From Andrena cerasifolii (taxonomy: Eukaryota > Arthropoda > Insecta > Hymenoptera > Andrenidae), in the NCBI RefSeq assembly GCF_050908995.1, contig NC_135121.1, positions 5,952,001 to 6,016,000 of the forward strand: DNA of 64,000 bases. Reading direction: 5' to 3'. Below are positions 1 through 12,600 of this stretch, piece by piece. The notes beneath the pieces are model-generated. The model searched no databases, was not told the DNA's origin, and worked only from the letters and a program-made list of their open reading frames with translations. Made by a program: the position numbers and the translations under genes. Position 1 is the first letter of the stretch, and every line of letters begins with the position of its first letter.

Positions 1-291
1 TGACGCTAACATAATTTTTTTTTCATATAATTAACGAGATATTAAGGAATTTTAGGCGATAAAGTTCGCGTCGTATTTAGCGACGGGGTGATCGCACGAT
101 CTTTGGTTCACGTTGGAAAGAACTGACTGGTTAAACCTTCACGGAACACTTTTTGTAATCGCACGTTGACGTCTACTGGGGTCAGCTTTAGGACGGATTT
201 GTACACCACTGATTAGTCGTTTCTGGACGAAATAAAACTCGCAAAATTTTGGAGAGTCAAGGAAACCGATCGTGCAGATTCACGGGTCGAG

Positions 292-611
292 TCAGAACTT
301 AGCGCGCGGAGAGACAGAAGAAAATAGAACGGATCTATTGGGCTTCGGCCAATCTCGTTTCTTTACCGGACCCTGAATAGATCGATCGCAAAAAGATCGA
401 TTTCTACGAATTTCACTTGCGGCTACCCGTTCGCTCGGTTCTCCAACGTTAACCCAATTTAAAGGGCGCTCGAATTTTAGCCTGCGCTCCAAACCGAAGG
501 GAGCCGCGAAGTGCGAACGAACGCCTGGACGCATTCGAGCACTGATGACCCAGAAACTGACAAGCATGCTCTTAAATCTCTGCTTTCGAATGCGAACGAC
601 ACCACGGACAC
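292..611 (-). CDS. Secreted-protein gene, terminal coding exon 4
   Basis: 320 nt, residues 153 (split) to 258. The acceptor has a textbook pyrimidine tract (plus-strand aaagaaaaaaaaa just above 611). The phase-1 G from exon 3 completes a Gly codon, then VRGVVRIRKQRFKSMLVSF and a long basic tail to the stop. No AATAAA on this strand is visible between the stop and the window edge, so the poly(A) site may lie outside. Confidence 0.7.
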
Positions 612-3600
612 CTGCGATGAAAGAAAAAAAAAATTCGTGTAACTTTCATACATTTTTGGATGCTGAGTTCGAAAAATAGTACAGAAATTTCTTACCACTT
701 CTCATTTCTTTCAATCGAATATTACAACATGAAAAACGTCGAAGCAAGTCGCAGGCTATTTAGCATTTAGAAGTGGAAATTCCTCTGAAATCAATATTTC
801 AAAAAAGTTTTTATAAGCCTCGATTTTGTACCCCCTGTAATTCGATTTGGGAAAATTTATACTTGTGATACTCGAAGCGTTGGAATTTTGAATATCTGTG
901 AGAAGAAAAATAGTAAAATTTTGGGACAAGACTATAACGAAGGGGGATTGTATTGTAAATTTTTTTTTAAAGGTTTGTTGATTTTTCAGGGTGTCTGAAT
1001 TTTAACGAGAAAACGTCGGGGGTTGGGAGAAGTTTCTAGGCGATTTAAATGATAGCGAATTGATTTGGTAGTGGACAAATGGGCACTGCGTTAGGGGAGC
1101 ACGAAATGACCGACCCTTTATAGGTCGGTTATTTTAAGAGCCACGCAACAAAGTGCGTTTAGCTATTTCTGCGCCACCGTCAGAATCGTAAAATTATCTC
1201 GTCAGCTGATTCGAAACAGTGTGTGTACCTTTAATGCTTGAAAGACTGTCTCGGCTAGTACGGCAGGGGATAATCCTAGCAGAACGTCGATTATGTGAAT
1301 AACACCTAGCCAAATGTTTGGTTGGCCAGTTATCGTTTAACCGAACATTCGATAATCCGGATTATTAACACTTTGACGGTCGCGCCTTTTGCAGCAAAGC
1401 TGCGGTCACTGTCAAGCTTTCTCGAGTTGTTCCAACTGTGCGTTGGTTTTTGGAAACCACGAAAGCGACAGGTTGTAAATAAGGGGTAAATCTTTGAAGG
1501 GTGTAGTTTTGAGTATAAATATGACATGGAATTGATTTGTTAGTCGCAGGATTGAATTCGAGAAGAATCACATTGTGGTAGCAGATGTGGCTATCGAGAT
1601 CAACAGATCTGAATCCTGTAGAGTAGTTACAGTAGCTTCCTGATCGGCACGTTAGGAAAACCAAAATTTTATCTGTGAATAAATTAGGCGAAAAATTTCC
1701 AAACGAACGGGAACACCTGCGAGAATAAAATACTTTGTTTAGTAATACAGTGCGTTCAATCCTAAGAGGTATTGCAGTTGTAATTCCTGTTAATGAAGAG
1801 AAACTTTACACCTCAAAGAAGTATTTAAACCTGATTCAGGGACGATAACGTGGTTTTAGTATGACTAGTAAGACTATTTTAGAAATTGCATTGTATTCCA
1901 CGGATTTTGTTAAGAAAAGTGCATTAGGTTTATTAATTATTCGTTGACACTCTGGGTGTGAGCCACCCATAAGTTGATTTTGTAAGCTGTGTACATTCTA
2001 TATGCAAAATAAATATCTTTTTTTCAAAGTTGACTTACAGACTATTTTTTTTCTGAAAATATTATATCTGAACAACAACTCTGTAGATTTGTAGATGGTA
2101 ATATTGAAATTTGTAAAAGTTACAATTTTTTGAAGATTTTCTTCGTTTTTTCTCGACATATGGTAATCTAGAATTTTTCCACAAAAACTGCGATAAAATT
2201 TCAATGAAACAATTATTGGTGTACATTGTAGAGACTTTGAAAATGACCCATGATTTTTTCCATAACGATTGGATTCTTTAGATGGGAATGGCAGTCGTTT
2301 GAAAATTGCTCTGGGTGTGAGCCACCCATAAGCTGATTTTGTAAGCTGTGTACATTCTACATGCAAAATAAATATCTTTTTTCCAAAGTTGACTTACAGA
2401 CTATTTTTTTTCTCAAAAGATTATATCTGAACGACAACTCTGTAGATTTGTAGCTTCTAATATTGAAATTTGTAAAAGCTACAATTTTTTGAAGATTTTC
2501 TTCGTTTTTTCTAGACATATGGTAATCTAGAATTTTTCCACAAAAACTGCGATAAAATTTCAATGAAACAACTATTGGAGTACATTGTAGAGACTTTGAG
2601 AATGACCCATGATTTTTTCCATAACGATTGGATTCTTTAGATGGAAATGGCAGTCGTTTGAAAATTGCTCTGGGTGTGAGCCACCCATAAGCTGATTTTG
2701 TAACCTTCTATATGCAAAATAAATATCTTTTTTTCCAAAATTGATTTACAGACTATTTTTTCTCTCAAAGTATTATATCCCAACAACAACTCTGTAGATT
2801 TGTAGCTTCTAATATTGAAATTTGTAAAAGTTGCAATTTTTTGAAGATAATCTTCGATTTTTCTCGACATATGGTAATCTAGAATTTTTTCCACAAAAAC
2901 TGCGATACAATTTCAATAAAACAACTATTGGAATACAATTGTAGAGACTTTGAAAATGACCCATGATTTTTTCCATAACGATTGGATTCTTCAGATGGGA
3001 ATGGCAGTCGTTTGAAAATTGCTCTGAATGTGAGCCACCCAGGTATGTCAAAGTTGTTCGAAAGAAGGGGTGTGTCAACGAAGGGTTAATAGCAATTTAA
3101 TAGCTCTAAAAAACAGAAGCTTTTCGTAGAAGCATGATTTATTGAGAAAACAGGTCATTAATAAAATTATTGACACTATGCTGTCTCCACTATTTTTGTC
3201 TCCTCCATCCAATGACAATACCAGTTCTTTCCTACACCTAACTGTAAGCGCCGCAGAAAGAAAAATCTATTTTGGAGAGAGTGGTTTATATTTTCCGACA
3301 CTACTGTCCCTTCTTAATTAAATGTATTTTCATTAATCAGAATGAGCATAACTGTGACTGAATAATTCTGAACTTTACAATTATGTTCAAATTACAGTTC
3401 GCTTCACTTTAACCGGCGAGCACCGAACGCTTTTATAAAACTATGCCCCAGTAAAGAGATATCTATCTAAAAGAAATATCGAAGCGTAATTTTTTCACCT
3501 TTCCCCTAACGAGAAAAAGGTTGTTAGATCACCTCGGCTTGATCATGACGAGGACTACAACAACGATGATGATGATGATGATAAAGATGATGATGACGAC

Positions 3601-6600
3601 GATGGTCATCCTAACGATAATGATGATGATGGTAATGATCGAGGAAAGTAATCATCATTTGTCAGTGGGGAATGTCGTTTGCCATGGACGTTCACGGATC
3701 ACCATAAAATACTCGTCCTCGGGAACGGAGAAGATAGTTCCTCCCTTGGCTTCAGTAAGACTAGAGCACCTCTTCAGCGTTGGGCATCACAGTTGTCAAA
3801 AATTCTCAATCCAATAGAAAATTATCGTCTCGTAAACAAGAATCGTTTAGTGATCTCGTCAAGTGCTAGAAGTGTGACTCGCGAAGTATGAAATCGTCAA
3901 CGACTTGATTAAGGGAGGATTAATGAATTCGTGCGATTAGAGGGGGTGTTTTATCCTTCCGTGTGATTCTTCATCTATTTGCACACTGAGAAACGGGTGA
4001 GTCGCCAGAAATATTTTTTCAAGTTTAAATAAACTCTGAAGTTTGAACTTACTCTCTTTGGAAATTCTATACCTCTAAGGTGAACTTTTGAATGCACTAA
4101 TAAATCAACAGGTTAGTGCATCATAATTTACATTTTTCTCCTATGGAAAATAGAACATTATATTCAGACCATGAAAAATAATAAAAATAGTACTATAAAC
4201 CAGATTTGGGCAAAATGTAATCTAATTGCAAATTATAAATTACGATTAAACTGTAATTGTGTAGTTGATCACACATTATTTTCAGTAATCGTTCGTTTAG
4301 ATAGTTGACAAAAGCAAATGGTCAGCTACCTAAATTAACAATTACAGAAAACAATGTGTAATTAATCACACAATTACAGTTTAATCGTAATTCGTAATTA
4401 GATTACACTTTGCCCAACTCTGCTATAAACCAATTAGGATTAATTGAGAGTCGAGTCTGTCTCAGAATTAAAATTAAGCGACGATTTTTAAAAAGGCAAA
4501 TTTATCGGAGCATCTTAAATCAAAACAAATACTGCAGAAAGAGAATTCAATTTTTTCTACCCCCTGTTAAATAAAAATCGTGTAAACAGAATTAAGTGTA
4601 TTTAACATTGTACATTTGGAAGTTGAATATGTCGAATAGCGACATTTAAAAAATTTTCCCAGTTAATTAAAAAATTACAGCGCTAGTAACTGTTTAAAAC
4701 TAACAAATTCAGTCTTTCTAAAATTGACCCAAAAATTTCTGTGGAACACTTTCATCACCCCCCTTATTTTATACAGATCCAAACATATAAAAACAAAATT
4801 ATAGAAGCTTGCGAATTAAACGTTTCCAAAAAAGCAACACTCGCCTCATTAAAAATATTCCAGTGAATTAAAAATATTCTTATTCAACTCAGCAACGAAT
4901 GAAGAATATTCTGTGGAAAAGAAGCAACGTGGAATTTAATACCGCGAATAAATACACGATGGTTAAACTTATCGTTGATGGTATAACACTGTCAACAGAG
5001 CTGTGTTTATATAAAAAATAAAAGCGACTGAAATTACCAAAGATTACTGTTTTTCAATGGATAATAAGGTGATTTAGGAAGCAAACAAAGCGGGATTACA
5101 ATAATTAGAGTAACTCACCGGTGATGGTCTCGGCATCCCTGGTGGTTGTCGGGGAAGCAAGGGGGCCTGGTATTCTGTTCCTGGGTGATCTGAGGGCCTG
5201 AAGGGTGGCCCTTGCTGTAGGCGACACTTTAAGAGCGGTGGCTTTCGATCGAATCGAAGCCTCGGGCCCCTTCGGAGCTGCATCCTCCACGGCGGCCAGC
5301 TTGGACGCTGTGGCGACGAAGGATATCGCTTCGCCTTCCTTCATAGACAATCGAACATGCAAAACAAACGAAATAAGCGTTATTCCCTTCGTCGGTGTCT
5401 TTTGAAAATTCTAACTCGCACAGTTGCACGATAACGTTTAATGTTTAAACCAGGCATTATGTTGTACTCCCAGTGCCAGTGCAACTCTTTGCAGGACTTA
5501 CACGAGTTGTAAATAATCATTACGAAGGAGATATGATTGCTGATGAGGGCTTTCGATGAAACGCAGAAGCGAGATACAGTAGAACGTTAATTTCAATATC
5601 AGAGGAATTTCATTTCAACGCGAAAAAATTTACTACACCTATAAAATTGTATTTATGTAACAGGAATTAGGAAGAAAGTGAATAAATCAGGGATCGAAAT
5701 GGTTCTGGAAATTTTTCAGTGGGTTTCATTTAAAACATGGACCGGGGAAGTTTTTTTAAAAATATTCTCACGTTATAAGTTCCCAGGGGAAGCGATTAAA
5801 TAAAGGTTCTAGTTGGAATGGAACTTATAAAATATAAAAATAAAATTTTTTTATAACAGGAACAGATATTTTGTTCACCAATATTAAAAAGTTCGCAATC
5901 GTTGTAAGAAATAGTGAATACTATTCGATGGATAGAATTACAGCAATATTAAATAATTGAGCCGTTTATTTTGAAAGTGGCGTAAGTCCATTTTCCAAAA
6001 AAATGCAGTTAGCTATCTTCAATAGTTACATTTTTACAGGATCTTTTTATTCTGAAGCAAATTGTTACTAATATATTTAAAATCAGTCAAATTTTTTTAA
6101 ACGAAAATTTGCTGGTTAATGAAGCGATGGGAAAGTTTATTTTGAAAGAGGCGGAAGTCCCATTGCGAGAGTTTCAAATGGATATGGAAAATATTATGCA
6201 ATAAATTTTTTTGAGATCATAGCTTTATGTTTAATTGTCAAGGTAGCAGTTTAATTATCAATGCGCAATGAATTTGTTATGAACAATTTATGTCTCCGGA
6301 TATGCTCTTGTAATTTCCAGCAATTTGTTAATAATTTGTTTGTAACAAATCAATTGCATATTACAAAGTAAATGTCTGCGGGACATAAAGCAGTCACAGC
6401 TGAAACCACAGCAAACAGCTAAAGTGCACGAAAAATGTATTGGAATCCGCGACTTGGATAAAAAAAAACCAATCACAATCTAAAATATAAGGACTTAATG
6501 AATTTATTATATTATACACCACCTGCACACCATAATTATTTTAAATCACTCCCGCATACAAAAACTGGAGAAGACTGAATAATAATTAATAAAGCAATAT

Positions 6601-9600
6601 TAATTTTAATGTAAAAATTACTTAACAAAGAATGACAGTTAAATATTTTTTTTTTGATTTTTTAACATAAAAGTGTATACATTTATTTTTATTTCAAGGG
6701 AAATCTACTTTTCTTACGGACTTGTGCTTTCTTAAGAATTAAAAAAGTGATTTCATTGATTTTGAAAGTGGCGTAAGTCCATTCGTAGCCATCAAACACA
6801 TATTATTTCTTAAATAATGTCAATTATGCTAATTGGGATGATGAATGTAACACCCTTGGAAACCCAAAAACATTATACTACTATGTTATCTGTTACTCAT
6901 ATTCTTAAATTTAATCCAACGCAAACCCTTCGATATCTCGATTCGAACATAAATGGACTTACGCCACTTTCAAAATAAACGGCTCAATTATTACAGTTAA
7001 ATTGATATTCTGAATGTGTTATTCATTTGTAATACCTACGTAGATAATTTAGATTCTGTATAATAAAAGTTCCATGGGAACAAGTTATATTAGAACGTTT
7101 ATTAAAACAGTTTTTGCAAGATAAATAATACTTATGTTATGATTTTCATACCTTTTATTAAATAAACATATGAAGAATATATTACATTGTTAAATAAATA
7201 GTTTAGTACTTTTCTTTATCTTATGCAAACTTTTTAAATAAATTTTCCAATGTAACTTGTTTCCATGGAACTTTTATTATATAGGTTCTAAAATATCTGT
7301 TCCATGAGAACACATTTTTTAAAACATTTTTTTCAATAAAAATTATACAGGAAAAGATATTTTCTTAAACGAAACGTATAAGTTCTAACAGAATTTTTTT
7401 TAAAAATGAGGATTCGATAACTTTTTCGATCCCTGGAATAAATGCCTCTTTTATATTTTTAATTTGCAAATCCCTCTAGGCTAACAAATCGGATATTGCT
7501 TTTATGGATCAACTGCAGTAGGTTTTATTTAAAACTAGCTGTACTGCTCGGCTTCGCCCGAAATTTAGATTCTGATTTTATGTAAAAATATTTTTTTTTT
7601 TTTTAGTTTTTTTCGTGCAAATGGTCACATTCATCTAGATTAGTCAGGCATAATGAGCTGAGGCACCATTCGTGATCCCAGAGTTTATCGTTCGAAAGTT
7701 TTTAGGCGACAGACAAACACACAAACATATAGAAGCTTTCTGCTTTGTATATTAAGATAGATGAAAATACGAAATTAAAATTGTTTGCGATAACAGCATT
7801 TGGAATTAAAGAAACTATGAATTTATTTTAAATAATAGAAATTTGAGAAGCACTTAGGTATTCCATGGGTGTGTTTACTTTTACTATTTCGTGTCAGCTT
7901 GAGATTGTGTTTGAAGATGCGAATGCCTAAGATTGTCAAAAATACTATTATTAGAAATATATTTTTTTTATAATTAATTTTATAATTTAACAATTTACTT
8001 CAGACTAGATTTGTAAAACAACATGTTTCCTGCTGCTTAATTCAAATAATAAAAGCTACTGAATTAACTTAATTAACAGAGTATATAAGTATTCTTTTCA
8101 GCCTAGCTTAGTATTATTAGAGTTTGCAAGCTGAGAAACGGCAGTATATCTTAGATAACACTGTCCACCACGATTTTTGTTCCGCAATATCCACTGGGTG
8201 ATTCCTGTACCTACAGTCTTTCGCCCTGAACACGAATCCGAAAACCATTTCTCGCCACCACCCTCAGTTTTTGAGAAATTCGATTTTGAAAAAAAAATGC
8301 AAATTTTCACCTTTGAACATCTTTATGAACCCCCCGAATACAACGATATAATTTATTATTGAATTATGAACAGTTAAATATGTTTAAATAACGATCAAAG
8401 GAAAAAGTACCCCCGAAATGCACCAATTTTTGCAGATATGTTGCTAAATATTTTAAAAACTAAGGGTCCTGGAGAAAATTTGACTACTCCACGCGATGCG
8501 GCAGAAAATTTCCTTTCGGAAACCACTAACAGAAGTGCTAAGTCACGTTTCGTTTTCAATACAGAAACGAAATAGTTTGGCAAAACGTGCGCCGTCGACA
8601 GTGGTTGTCACGCGCGTTAAGTGACAACCACTGTCGACGCCGCACGTTCTGCCAAACTATTTCGCTTCTGTATTGAAAACGAAACGTGACTTACCACTTC
8701 TGTTGACGCTTTCCGATGGAAAAATGTCTGCTGCATCTCGTGGACTAGTCAGATTTTCTCCTAGACCCTTAGTTTTGGAAATAAACTGAAAAATATCTGC
8801 AAAAATTGGTGCATTTCGGGTGTCCTTTTCCCTTTGATCTCTGTTTAAACATATTTAAATGCTTATAATTCAATAATAACTTATATCGTTGTGTTCGCGA
8901 GGGTTCACAGAATAATTTGACTTAACAACCAACCGATGCATTTTTTTTTCAAAACGACGAAACACGTCACTTAGCAAACTAACCCTTCTAGCTTCTAAAA
9001 AAAATAAACTCGTGTCGTTTGGACCAATTCTAAGAAAGTTATGCGATTTTAAAAAGCGTCCAAATACTTTTTTTAGTCACTGTCTATTCTGTTTCACTCG
9101 AAGACATTTTTTTCAGCGAGAAAGCCCTTAAAATCACCCAAGTGGATTAATTTTCCCTCGATCTTAATCCCTTTATTTCATCCCGTTGTTTTTGCAAAAG
9201 TGCAACTACTTATCTGATTCCAGGTATGTCATTAATATCATTATCTTATAAAAATGGCGTTTAAAAGTGGAAGGCTTGCAAGAGGTATTCTTAAAAAATG
9301 TGATAACGAAATAATAGCGGGACGCAATGGAGCAACGAGGTATTTGTTCAACAAGAAAAATCGTCTTAGAAAATCAGCACGCACGAAGTGGAATGAAATG
9401 CGCTAGATAGATCGAATGAATTGTTAAATACCTTTAGAAAGGAGGAGCTTATAAAGATCTTTAAATACGTATAATGCTAGGCAAGCTTCTACGGTACTAA
9501 GGTTCTGCTTCGTGACAGTTTCTGCTCGGAAAGTAATGCTAGCAGCTGTGAGTTAATTTCATGCAAGGACGAAACGTTGCTGGAATGTACAAAAGAGCAA

Positions 9601-12600
9601 ACTGGTGGCTATTAATACAGAAAAGTACATATGCAGCCGTTTTCGGCGAATCGTACTCAGTTACCAAGTTCACGTGTTCTTTGACTTCTTCAAAGAACGA
9701 AACTACAAGATGCTCGAGCGTGGCGGACGATTCGAAATGCACTGAGCATTAGGGACAGTGACAAAAGATATAATTAAAGATCTCAGCCACGATGAATTGT
9801 TTTGAATTAGATCCAAACACTTTGACCAAATAAATATTGCATGTAACGTTCTGGGGTGCATTTAAATATTCATATTAGCCCTTCGAGTGTTTTCTTCTAG
9901 AATATTTGTACTTGTAGAATATTTTATTACACTTTATTGTTATTTTAACGTACTCGTGGTAACGTAGAAATAATTTCGTTTTAATGAATTTGTGATATTA
10001 GTGAACTGTGACTATAATTCAGACGACAGTTGCCCGCTGGTGGCACACTTGTGCTAATTGAATTACAATGTAATTTAATTACGCAATTTAATTACATTGT
10101 ATTTCAATGACATAGTAATTCAATTGCGCTGTAACTCAATTACATAATTCGAACTGTTCAATTAATTAAATTCCTAATTACTGTAATTGTGCGTGTAATT
10201 AATTACAATGTAATTGAATTACAATGTAATTGAAATACAATGTAATTAAATTACAGCTCAACACTCTGAAGAAGTGTTTATTTCTCTTTATATATTATAA
10301 ATTTATGAATAATAATATTCAACACACATAATAATATTTTTCTGTTCGAAACCTTTACCCACAGTTGTGCTAATTGAATTACGTAATTTAATTACATTGT
10401 ATTTCAATTACATAGTAATTCAATTGCGTTGTAACTCAATTACATAATTCAAACTGTTAAATTAATTCAATTCCTAATTACTGTAATTGTGCGTGTAATT
10501 AATTACAATGTAATTAAATTATAGCTCAAAACTCTGAAGTGAGAAAAAAGTGGGAAAAATGTAACAACGGAGTTTATTTCTCTTTATATATTATACATTT
10601 ATGAATAATACCATATTCAGCACTCATAATAATTTTTTTCTGTTCGAAACCTTTACCCACAGTTGTGCTAATTGAATTACAATGTAATTTAAATACGCAA
10701 TTTAATTACATTGTATTTCAATTACATAGTAATTCAATTACGTTGTAACTCAATTACATAATAATTCAAACCGTTCAATTAATTAAATTCCTAATTACTG
10801 TAATTGTGCGTGTAATTGAAATACAATGTAATTAAATTACAGCTCAACACTCTGAAGTGAGAAAAGAAGTGGAAAAAATGTAACAAAGGTGTTTATTTCT
10901 CTTCATATGTTATAAATTTATGAATAATACCATATTCAGCACTCATAATAATTTTTTTCTGCTCGAAACCTTTACCTACATATTTCTTTCCCACCTCTTA
11001 TTACCTCTCAATTCCGTTACCTCTTAATTCGTAATTATAATTCAATTACATTGTACTATGCAATCACAATTGCAAATACATTGCAATTACGAATTGCGAT
11101 GTATTTTAATTGAATGCGAGATCTGAATTACAAACTACAATGTAATTGAATACGATGTAATTGAATTATTTTGTAATTATAATTCGTGGAGTAATTCAAT
11201 TCTAATTCTGCACAACTCTAACTGGTGGTAACAAATTATAGTTGGGATTTTTCACCTACAACACGTTAAATAAGAAATACTATTAATCCTGTTAATTAAC
11301 CTTTTCACATTATGTTAGCATCGAGATCGTGTTTCAACTCTGTTTAACAATTACTATTGTAAACCAACCAGTGAATGACCGAATTGTTGAATCTATAAAC
11401 CTTTGAGATTAATACTTGAATATATTTATGTATAACAACAAAACAACTGTTGAAATTGAATTTAAATTTATTTTTCTTGAAATTTCTATAAAAATAATTA
11501 CTTATTCTTATCGTAATTTAAAAAAAAAGAATTATAAAATGCAAAATGTGTAGAAGCCCAGTAAATGCTCGCATACTTTTAATAAGAATTGTACTTATTA
11601 ATGTTTGCTTAATACGCGTAACAAAAAATATAGGATATTAAAAGTGCAACTACACTCCGTTTATAAACATATAATAATGTTTAAATTTACAATTGACATT
11701 TCTCTTCGTAATGGTCATTCACTGGTATGCGGTCAATTACTGGTTGCTTTACCCTATTTGTCATTTCGTTGTAAGGAAATCGTTGCGTTGATCGCAATTT
11801 TGAAAAAATAATTTATTCACGTGCAAAACGCTGACTCAAAATTTTCCTAAAGTCTTTATCGTCTGCCCGTTATCGTACTGCGATAAGGATGGGATGAACA
11901 AATATCCGCTTGAATTTTTGTAATACAGCGACGTTACTGCGTCAGTACATATATTGAATCATCCGTGACGTATACGGACGTACCGATAGAATAATTTTCT
12001 CAAGGATAAATCTTCGTGAAATGGTGGCGAAAGGGTAGAAACAGGACTTGAAAATAAGCGAAGCTTTATAATATTTTATAATTAACTTTATAATTCTAAA
12101 TTCAATCTCACCCCTGAATAATATAAGCAGATGTTTAGAAACACAAAATTAGGGCTAAATTTTATACATTTCCGATTATTTATCTATTAAAAATTGTAAG
12201 AATGAGATATTTAAATTAAAAAATGTGTCAGTAATGCGCCCTTTTAGTAAACTATGTAAGGGTAATTTTGGCGATTTCTTACCCCCTCCCTCCCCCAGTA
12301 TAAGAATTCGTAAGATTTGATATTGCAACCCCCTTTTTACATAATATTTTTTACATTGAATCTTTTCGGTTATTAAAATTCTTTTAAATGTTTATATCAT
12401 TCATTTAATTTCCCTCGGTTTCGGGAAATTTAAACTAAAACTACTTTGCTCGAACATTAGGGTGTGTCAATTTTATGGGTAAATTTAAAAATGTTGTAAT
12501 TTTAAAATGACCAGTGACAAAGTAATGCTGTTTTTATTCCTGGATCTGAAATTATCTTCAGAAATTGATTTGAGTAAGGTTTAGCTACTTCAAATCACAG

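Noticed and set aside
3521..3817. 98-codon Met/Thr-rich plus-strand frame
   Set aside because: It is a reading of a GAT/ATG microsatellite with no domain or splice context.
5205..5405. Plus-strand frame of 66 codons at 5.2 kb
   Set aside because: Shadow of minus-strand exon 3 of the secreted-protein gene, which has proper splice sites.
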